Assembly (NCBI GenBank): GCA_016200385.1
Contig: JACQEV010000168.1
Location: forward strand, 1-5,552
DNA: 5,552 bases
Direction of reading: 5' to 3'
DNA from: Candidatus Methylomirabilota bacterium
GTDB lineage: Bacteria; Methylomirabilota; Methylomirabilia; Methylomirabilales; Methylomirabilaceae
Each line of letters begins with the position of its first letter. The stretch's first letter is position 1. The translations under genes were made by a program, and so were the position numbers. This document shows positions 1 to 4,093 of the stretch, piece after piece. The notes below the pieces were generated by a model, which saw nothing but the letters and a program-made list of their open reading frames with translations, did no database searches and was not told the DNA's origin.

Positions 1-329
1 CCGAGCGCCTGAGGCTGGAGGGGTTTCAAGTGACGACGGCCAGGAGCGCCCGTGAGGCCTTGGCCCTCTTGGAGCAGGAGCCTCGAGACCTCATCGTTCT
101 GGACCTGGACATGCCGGGGATGGATGGTCTCGAGAGCCTCAGGCGGATCCGAGAACGGGCATGGGAGGTCAAGGTGGTGATCCTCACGGCCTACGGGACA
201 GCCCAGCGGGTCCGGGAGGTCATGGGCCTGGGGGTACGGGAGTTCATCGGCAAGCCCTTCGATCTGGACCGGCTGCTCAGGATCGTCGCCGAGGAGGTCG
301 GGGGGAGACTCTTGCGGCTGGCGGGATGA
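1..329 (+). CDS. Stand-alone receiver-domain response regulator (CheY-like), 5' end cut by window
   Basis: This is the C-terminal ~109 residues of a receiver (REC) domain, open in frame from base 3 and ending at TGA 327-329. The phosphoacceptor Asp sits in DLIVLDLDMPGMDG (codon 102-104). The conserved Thr is in ILTAYG (186-188) and the conserved Lys in GKPF (252-254). These three residues are the standard switch set, so the domain should accept phosphate from a histidine kinase. The protein stops about 20 residues after the Lys, leaving no room for a DNA-binding or enzymatic output domain, so it probably acts by protein contact. The GTG at 30 is an internal Val, not a start, because the REC fold needs the residues upstream. 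Its stop overlaps the next start (ATGA at 326-329), which couples it to the gvp unit. Its cognate kinase is not identifiable here. Confidence 0.9.
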   Translation, partial: ERLRLEGFQVTTARSAREALALLEQEPRDLIVLDLDMPGMDGLESLRRIRERAWEVKVVILTAYGTAQRVREVMGLGVREFIGKPFDLDRLLRIVAEEVGGRLLRLAG

Positions 330-616
330 GACGGCTCATCTATGTCCCCATCGTCCACACCATAGTGGACATGGGGTCCACAGCGGAGGCCCTGAGACAG
401 GAATCCATCCGGCGATTCGGGGCCGAGCGCTGGGCGAGGAGCCGCAGGGTCATCGATGAAGTCTGGGAGGGGATCAGGGCGAAGCTTCTGGGCCTCAACC
501 TCCCATGGGAGCGAGTCAGGATCTACCAGGACGGCCTTCCCGTCTCGGGGAGAGAGCTGGAGATCGCCCGAGACGTGGCGGCCCAGGGGAGCAAGAACTA
601 CCAGATTGTCATATAG
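326..616 (+). CDS. Unknown protein, N-terminal half of a gene split by in-frame TAG
   Basis: The frame runs 96 residues from ATG 326 (overlapping the preceding TGA) to TAG 614-616. It begins with a hydrophobic beta-strand-like stretch, MRRLIYVPIVHT, continues through charged helices, and ends in an Asp-Gly turn (YQDGLP) and GSKNYQIVI. The same frame stays open after the TAG and resumes with LVQRGATVMGTESPELL, which reads as a natural continuation of the helix. The simplest view is therefore that this and the next CDS are two halves of one ~204-residue protein. From memory, single uninterrupted hypothetical proteins of this style (MRRLIYVP...YQDG...GSKNY...L..RGA) exist in other anaerobic or metagenomic bacteria, but I could not check this. 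The function is unknown. It could alternatively be a genuine 96-residue protein. Coding quality is good throughout, with GC-rich third positions. Confidence 0.65.
   Translation: MRRLIYVPIVHTIVDMGSTAEALRQESIRRFGAERWARSRRVIDEVWEGIRAKLLGLNLPWERVRIYQDGLPVSGRELEIARDVAAQGSKNYQIVI
614..616 (+). other. In-frame amber (TAG) codon interrupting the 326-940 reading frame
   Basis: TAG 614-616 is the only stop in one continuous frame from 326 to TGA 938-940. The sequence on both sides has the same frame and the same coding style, with only 24 bases before the next ATG. All seven other confidently called complete or 3'-complete genes here (stops at 329, 940, 1743, 1942, 2674, 2990 and 3796) end in TGA, so TAG is not otherwise used as a terminator in the unit. 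In high-GC DNA a TGA preference is expected, so this is only suggestive. It could be a nonsense mutation (one base from CAG, GAG, AAG, TGG, TCG or TTG), a sequencing or assembly error, or a suppressed stop. Confidence 0.75.
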
Positions 617-623
617 CTGGTTC

Positions 624-632
624 AAAGAGGGG
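624..632 (+). promoter_or_regulatory. Ribosome binding site that could restart translation at ATG 641
   Basis: The purine-rich run AAAGAGGGG ends 8 bases before ATG 641, just downstream of TAG 614-616. It would allow the C-terminal half to be made separately by a terminating ribosome. In an intact ancestral gene the same bases encode Gln-Arg-Gly, so the match may be accidental. Confidence 0.4.
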
Positions 633-640
633 CGACGGTC

Positions 641-940
641 ATGGGGACGGAGTCCCCCGAGTTGCTGACGCAGGAGTACACCCACATTACGCGGATCGCC
701 GAGGCCCAGACCGACGCCGAGCGGGAAGAGGCCACGCGGAGCTACGCGACCGAGAGCGCGCAGATCCTGAAGGCGCGGGACGCCTTCATCGCCCGACGGA
801 TCGCCGAGACGCTGGAGGAAGGCGAAGTGGGCCTCCTCTTCCTGGGGATGATGCACGAGGTGGATCGGTTCCTGCCCGAGGGAATCCAGGTGGAGTTTCT
901 CATTGACCGGCTCCCCCTGTGGCATGCGGAGGAGCGCTGA
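641..940 (+). CDS. Unknown protein, C-terminal half of split gene; faint TraB-like GxxH region
   Basis: This reads 99 residues from ATG 641 to TGA 938-940, in the same frame as 326-616. The N-terminal half is helical and charged. The end, ARDAFIARRIAETLEEGEV followed by GLLFLGMMHEVDRFLP, resembles the C-terminal layout of TraB-type proteins, where an Arg-rich helix with a conserved Asp or Asn precedes a strand and a Gly-x-x-His turn. This is a shape resemblance seen by eye, not a proven family match. If the TAG at 614 is read through or is an error, this is residues ~106-204 of one protein. If not, the ATG at 641 with its purine-rich leader could start an independent peptide. The final A of the stop forms the next start (TGATG at 938-942), so this gene is coupled to the GvpF/L gene after it. 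Its function in gas vesicle formation is unknown. Confidence 0.65.
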   Translation: MGTESPELLTQEYTHITRIAEAQTDAEREEATRSYATESAQILKARDAFIARRIAETLEEGEVGLLFLGMMHEVDRFLPEGIQVEFLIDRLPLWHAEER

Positions 941-1743
941 TGGCCTTCGAGGTCGGCTGGTACCTCTACGGCTTCCTCTCCTACGGTGACCTCGCGCCCA
1001 TGACAGGAATCGACGGGCGCTCTCCTTTGAGCCTTATCGCCGAGAACGGGATCGCGGCTCTGTCAAGCTCGGTCTCCCTGACCGAGTTCGGAGAGGAGGC
1101 CCTCCGCCGAAACCTGGAGGATCTCCGCTGGCTGGAGGACAAGGTGCGCCTTCACGAGTCGATCGTGGAGTCGGCCCTGGCCAAGGGTCCGCTCCTCCCA
1201 ATGAAGTTCGGCACCATCTTCCTCGACCCGGAGAGGATCCGGGCAGTCATCCGGAGGAACACCCCCATTCTACGGGCGGCCCTCGAGGATCTCAGAGAGA
1301 AAGAAGAGTGGGGGGTGAAGGGGTTTGCGGACCCTGCGGCCCTCCGAGCCGCCGTGCTCCGGACCGACCCGGCGCTCCTCGCCCTGTCCAGAGAGGCGAC
1401 CGCCAAACCGCCCGGTCATGCATTCTTCCTCAGGAGAAAAATGGAGACGAGCGCCTCCGCGAAATCCCGGGAGCGTGAGGAATCATTCGCCCGCGAGGCC
1501 CTGGAGACCATCCGGGAGACAGTGGTGGAGGTGAAGGAGCATCCTCCCCTCCTCCCTGAGGCTAGGCGGGGGGAGAGGATTGTCTTCAACCTGGCCTGCC
1601 TCGTGAGACAAGAAGGAGTGGAGACCTTCCTCGCCAGGGTGGCGCGGTGGAACCGCGGCTATGCCGAACAAGGTGTCAGGCTCGTCGCCTCAGGCCCCTG
1701 GCCCCCCTACCACTTTGTCCCGCGGCTTGACAATGATGGATGA
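940..1743 (+). CDS. gvpF/L: GvpF/GvpL family gas vesicle protein (first copy)
   Basis: GvpF/GvpL proteins are accessory and minor components that act early in gas vesicle assembly, contacting the shell protein GvpA and other Gvps. The family marks are all present in this 267-residue protein: the first strand WYLYGF (residues 7-12); the central block LHESIVESALAKGPLLPMKF then GTIF (71-94), whose HE and LP.(K/R)FGT residues are typical; and the C-terminal signature GPWPPYHFV (252-260). A basic, charged segment around residues 165-190 separates the two halves. I chose ATG 940 over the in-frame ATG 919 because GGAGGAG (928-934) sits 5 bases ahead of it and because it overlaps the preceding TGA by one base. 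The 3' end overlaps the next gene by 11 bases. Whether it is orthologous to GvpF or to GvpL cannot be decided from sequence alone. Confidence 0.93.
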   Translation: MAFEVGWYLYGFLSYGDLAPMTGIDGRSPLSLIAENGIAALSSSVSLTEFGEEALRRNLEDLRWLEDKVRLHESIVESALAKGPLLPMKFGTIFLDPERIRAVIRRNTPILRAALEDLREKEEWGVKGFADPAALRAAVLRTDPALLALSREATAKPPGHAFFLRRKMETSASAKSREREESFAREALETIRETVVEVKEHPPLLPEARRGERIVFNLACLVRQEGVETFLARVARWNRGYAEQGVRLVASGPWPPYHFVPRLDNDG

Positions 1744-1942
1744 CGGTTGGCCCGCGTCCAGCCGGGAGCGTCAGGTCACGCTCCTCGAGATGCTGGACCG
1801 CCTGCTCAACCGGGGGGTCGTGGTCGCGGGGGATGTGACCCTGTCTGTGGCCGATGTGGACCTGATCTACCTGGGCCTCCGGCTTCTCATCTCCTCCGTT
1901 GAGACCGCCAGAGAGTGGGGCGTTCGGAGTGTCGTGGAGTGA
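1733..1942 (+). CDS. Small gas vesicle shell-family protein (GvpA/J/M/S family, GvpS-like)
   Basis: This 69-residue protein carries the compact GvpA-family fold: helix TLLEMLDRLLNRGVVVAGDV (16-35), the beta pair around GDVTLSVADVDLIYL (33-47), and the second helix LRLLISSVETAREWG (49-63). LDR-L---G, the S-A-VDL turn and the SSVE ending are family hallmarks. The GDVTLSVADVDLIYL version, with Asp-34 and Val-Asp-Leu, is closer to the minor members GvpS and GvpM than to the main shell protein GvpA, which usually has a Trp and a G(I/V)E in this stretch. Being next to gvpK also matches gvpS of Bacillus megaterium. Minor members are thought to act in nucleation or at the vesicle tips. Start codons ATG 1733 and ATG 1736 are equally possible. 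Neither has a strong ribosome site, and translation probably depends on the overlapping upstream gene. No true gvpA is in the window. Confidence 0.88.
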   Translation: MMDDGWPASSRERQVTLLEMLDRLLNRGVVVAGDVTLSVADVDLIYLGLRLLISSVETAREWGVRSVVE

Positions 1943-1945
1943 GGA

Positions 1946-2674
1946 ATGACGGGAATCTACCTTTACGGAATCGTCGAGTTTCCCCCGGAGCTATCGCGAG
2001 AGATCCGGGGCCTCGGAGGAAGTCCTGTTTCTCTCGTCCCCCGTGCAGATCTGGCCGCTGTGGTCAGCCGGTCCCTGCTCAACCCCTGGCCCTTGGACGA
2101 GGCCCATCTGACCCTCCATGAGACGGTGGTGGAGGAGGTGATGGGCGACCGCCCCATCCTTCCCGTTCGTTTCAACACGTTCCTCAGGGCCAAGGAGGCG
2201 GTCATCGCGCTCCTCGACGAACGGGCTCAGGTGTTCCGTTCGGCGCTTGAACGGGTGGAAGGGAAGGTGGAAATGGGGCTCCGGGTGCTCTGGGAAGCGC
2301 CCGGGAAATCCGAGGTGTCGGTGAATCAGGAAACGGGGGACGGAAACCCTGGAACGGAATACCTCCACCGGAGGCTCAGGGAGGAGCGGCGGCGGGCCGG
2401 GATCCGGGCGGTGGGTGAGCGGGTGATCCAAGAGGTTCAGACCCTCTTCCACTCCCTGGCCGTGGAAAGCTGGCTCCGCCGGCTCCCCACCGATCGGTTG
2501 CTCTTCACCGGGGCCTATCTGGTGGAGCCGTATCGGGTGGCCGCCTTCCGGGAGGGTGTGGCGAAGGCCCAGCAGGAGTTTTCTTACCTTCGCTTCCTCC
2601 TCACCGGCCCTTGGCCTCCCTACCACTTCGTCAACGGAGCCCACGATGAAACCGAAGACACTCTCGGCGCCTGA
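1946..2674 (+). CDS. gvpF/L: GvpF/GvpL family gas vesicle protein (second copy)
   Basis: This 242-residue protein is a second member of the GvpF/GvpL assembly family. The first strand is IYLYGIV (4-10), the central block is HETVVEEVMGDRPILPVRF then NTF (58-79), and the C-terminal signature is GPWPPYHFV (221-229). Position 77 is Asn where the family normally has Gly (RFGT), a small departure that the first copy does not share. A hydrophilic insert lies near residues 120-140. ATG 1946 is preceded by GGAGTGAGGA and lies 3 bases after the previous stop. The two copies are clearly diverged outside the family motifs, so this is an old paralogue pair like GvpF plus GvpL in other clusters, not a recent duplication. 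The 3' end overlaps gvpK by 29 bases. Confidence 0.94.
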   Translation: MTGIYLYGIVEFPPELSREIRGLGGSPVSLVPRADLAAVVSRSLLNPWPLDEAHLTLHETVVEEVMGDRPILPVRFNTFLRAKEAVIALLDERAQVFRSALERVEGKVEMGLRVLWEAPGKSEVSVNQETGDGNPGTEYLHRRLREERRRAGIRAVGERVIQEVQTLFHSLAVESWLRRLPTDRLLFTGAYLVEPYRVAAFREGVAKAQQEFSYLRFLLTGPWPPYHFVNGAHDETEDTLGA

Positions 2675-2990
2675 GAGCTCACTGGCCGAGTTCGAGGGGG
2701 AGCTGGAGCGACTCACTGAGGCCCTGCCGAGGCGGATCAACGTCGACCCCGAGAAGGTCGAACAGGGGCTGGCCAAGCTGGTGCTCACCCTGGTCGAACT
2801 CCTCAGGCGGCTTCTGGAGAAGCAGGCTCTCCGGCGGATCGAGGCCGGCTCCCTCACCCCTGAGGAGATCGAGCGAATGGGGGTGACCTTCCTCCGGCTG
2901 GAGGAGCAGATGGCTGAGCTTCGGGCCCACTTCGGCCTCAGCGAGGAGGACCTCAATCTGTCGCTCGGGCCGCTCGGGGACCTGATGTGA
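2646..2990 (+). CDS. gvpK: Gas vesicle protein GvpK
   Basis: This 114-residue protein matches the GvpK pattern across nearly its whole length: RINVDPEKVEQGLAKLVLTL, then VELLRRLLEKQALRRIEAGS, then LTPEEIERMG, the helix FLRLEEQMAEL, and the end FGLSEEDLNLSLGPLGDLM. GvpK is required for gas vesicle formation in several species, and its exact job in assembly is not settled. It is mostly helical with no membrane segment, so it should be cytosolic. ATG 2646 is chosen because the GvpK homology begins soon after it and a GGAG lies about 6 bases upstream. The upstream in-frame extension only reads the previous gene out of frame. It starts 29 bases inside the preceding gvpF/L and its TGA overlaps the GTG of the transglycosylase gene. 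Confidence 0.96.
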   Translation: MKPKTLSAPESSLAEFEGELERLTEALPRRINVDPEKVEQGLAKLVLTLVELLRRLLEKQALRRIEAGSLTPEEIERMGVTFLRLEEQMAELRAHFGLSEEDLNLSLGPLGDLM

Positions 2991-3796
2991 TCGCGCCAAC
3001 CCCGCTTTCAACGGATGCCGCGAGGGAAGAAGCGATGGCCACCAGCGGAATGTGGGTGAATCTCAACGGACCACCTCGGCCCCGTGTGAAACTGGCGACC
3101 GTTGCCAGGCTGGGCTTTGGTCTCATTCTTCTCATGGCATGGGCCATATCGAACCAGAATCGGGTGATCGCCAGCCAGCAGAGCGAGCTCAAACGCCTCC
3201 AGGAGTCTATCCGGCACCTCGAGGACCGCCTTGGAATACTGAACCAGGTCCGGTCCTATCGACCCACTCTTCCCCACGAGGAGGCGACGGCGCTGACCCA
3301 CGCGGTCCAGCAGGAGGCTCGACGCTACGACCTCGACTGGCAGCTCCTCCTCGGCATCATCCGGGTGGAGAGCGGGTTCGATCCCCAGGCCAGGTCTCCC
3401 CGGGGGGCCGTCGGCCTCATGCAGGTGATGCCTGCGGCCTTCGAGGAAGTCGCGACAGAACTGGGCTGGGCAGACAGGGACCCTGAAGCGCTAGAGGATA
3501 TCCGCCTCAATATCCGTGTGGGCGCCCACTACCTTTTCACCCTGGTGCGGCGATTCGGGGATCTGAAGAAAGCGGTGCGCGCGTACGACCTCGGCCCGTC
3601 CCGGATCACTAACCCATCCGATGAGGGAGTGCGGCTCGGTCGTCAATACGTTGAGGCCGTCCGACTCAGCCAGAATTCACCGTGGGGGTGGCTCCAGTGT
3701 GCGGAGAACGGGAAAGGAGCCAGCATGCCGGAATCCCAGAATCCGGACAGCCCGCCAAAGGCGTGTATGTCCTCTTATAATTCCCAATCTGATTGA
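2987..3796 (+). CDS. Membrane-anchored lytic transglycosylase (SLT domain) coupled to gvpK
   Basis: The protein (269 residues from GTG 2987) has a short basic N-terminus, one hydrophobic helix (residues ~38-55), a coiled-coil stretch rich in Q, E, R and L (58-85), and an SLT-type domain (~105-225). It should sit in the inner membrane with the catalytic part outside and cleave peptidoglycan between MurNAc and GlcNAc to give 1,6-anhydro ends. The catalytic Glu is Glu-128 in IIRVESGFDP, and GAVGLMQVMP is the next family motif. The usual AYNxGP motif reads AYDLGPSRI, with Asp at residue 201. The last ~35 residues after VRLSQ are polar and probably not part of the fold. GTG 2987 overlaps the gvpK stop as GTGA and has GGGGA 6 bases ahead. 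ATG 3035, with AGGGAAGA upstream, is an equally credible start, giving 253 residues. A link to gas vesicles is inferred only from the overlap. Confidence 0.88.
   Translation: MIAPTPLSTDAAREEAMATSGMWVNLNGPPRPRVKLATVARLGFGLILLMAWAISNQNRVIASQQSELKRLQESIRHLEDRLGILNQVRSYRPTLPHEEATALTHAVQQEARRYDLDWQLLLGIIRVESGFDPQARSPRGAVGLMQVMPAAFEEVATELGWADRDPEALEDIRLNIRVGAHYLFTLVRRFGDLKKAVRAYDLGPSRITNPSDEGVRLGRQYVEAVRLSQNSPWGWLQCAENGKGASMPESQNPDSPPKACMSSYNSQSD
3776..3781 (+). promoter_or_regulatory. Possible promoter -10 element (TATAAT)
   Basis: A perfect TATAAT lies in a short AT-rich patch at the end of the transglycosylase gene, 52 bases before the start of the broken response regulator at 3833. No convincing -35 hexamer sits 16-18 bases upstream, and there is no TGn extension. 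It marks a plausible boundary between the gvp unit and the signalling locus, but could be chance. Confidence 0.3.
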
Positions 3797-3832
3797 GTTT
3801 ACTTTATTTGTCGCCCGGACTCTGGGGCTCAG

Positions 3833-4062
3833 ATGGATACTGAGTCCGTTTTGGTGGTGGACGATACCCGACCTTTCTGGGCATTCTCAGGCGATTTTTG
3901 CAGGAGCAGCACCACAACGAGGTGGTCGTCATTGGCGCAGCCGGGGCAATCGCAAAGGCGCATGGCCTGAACCTGGGCCGGCTGGTCAGCGAGGCGAATG
4001 CCGCGCACGAGGCCGTCGAAGCCAAGGGCCGCCCCGATGCGAGGGGGGATCTGTGGCCCTGA
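3833..4062 (+). pseudogene. Broken response regulator: frameshifted receiver N-terminus joined to an unrelated tail
   Basis: From ATG 3833, with GGGG 5 bases upstream, the frame reads MDTESVLVVDDTRP, a clear receiver-domain start with its acidic Asp-Asp pair. At 3872-3877 (CCTTTC) the receiver sequence moves to the -1 frame and continues as FLGILRRFLQEQHHNEVVVI then GAAG, to about 3938. Losing one T from an ancestral CCTTTTCTG would give exactly this. Without the correction the ATG frame ends at TGA 3968-3970. The corrected frame has no start of its own: TGA 3841-3843 lies upstream and no ATG occurs before the shift. After GAAG the sequence no longer looks like a receiver, and the sites for the phosphoacceptor Asp, Thr and Lys are absent. 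Instead comes AIAKAHGLNLGRLVSEANAA and a tail ending GRPDARGDLWP at TGA 4060-4062, well formed as coding sequence but unrecognised. This suggests a deletion or recombination joined two genes. It lies just upstream of a sensor gene, so it may once have been that sensor's partner. Confidence 0.6.
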
Positions 4063-4080
4063 GCGTTCTTGAGGCCGTTG

Positions 4081-4087
4081 AAGAGGT
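4081..4087 (+). promoter_or_regulatory. Ribosome binding site supporting GTG 4094 as the sensor start
   Basis: AAGAGGT ends 6 bases before GTG 4094, an ideal spacing. The alternative ATG at 4130 has no purine-rich run ahead of it. The in-frame TGA at 4079-4081 rules out any start further upstream. Confidence 0.55.
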
Positions 4088-4093
4088 CCTGAC

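Larger units (their letters stand above)
3797..4093 (+). other. Boundary region without an intact gene
   Basis: Apart from the broken response regulator (3833-4062) and the ribosome site at 4081-4087, this stretch holds nothing I can support. I see no stem-loop followed by a T run that would serve as a terminator after 3796, and no tRNA, inverted-repeat ends or direct repeats. The first 20 or so bases are AT-rich compared with the rest of the window. Confidence 0.6.

Noticed and set aside
191..925. Reverse-strand frame of 244 codons across the receiver gene and split gene
   Set aside because: The composition is that of an antisense shadow (Pro, Gly, Arg, His), with no domain. The + strand frames have recognisable protein features.
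919..939. Upstream ATG at 919 as start of the first gvpF/L gene
   Set aside because: It would add seven residues lacking family similarity and overlap the previous gene by 22 bases. ATG 940 has the better ribosome site.
1991..2956. Long reverse-strand frame of 321 codons opposite gvpF/L and gvpK
   Set aside because: It is rich in Ser, Arg and Pro with no recognisable domain, and lies opposite two clear Gvp genes. High-GC DNA commonly leaves such antisense frames open.
3797..3832. Terminator after the transglycosylase gene
   Set aside because: No GC-rich stem-loop with a following T run could be found. The AT-rich bases alone do not make a terminator.
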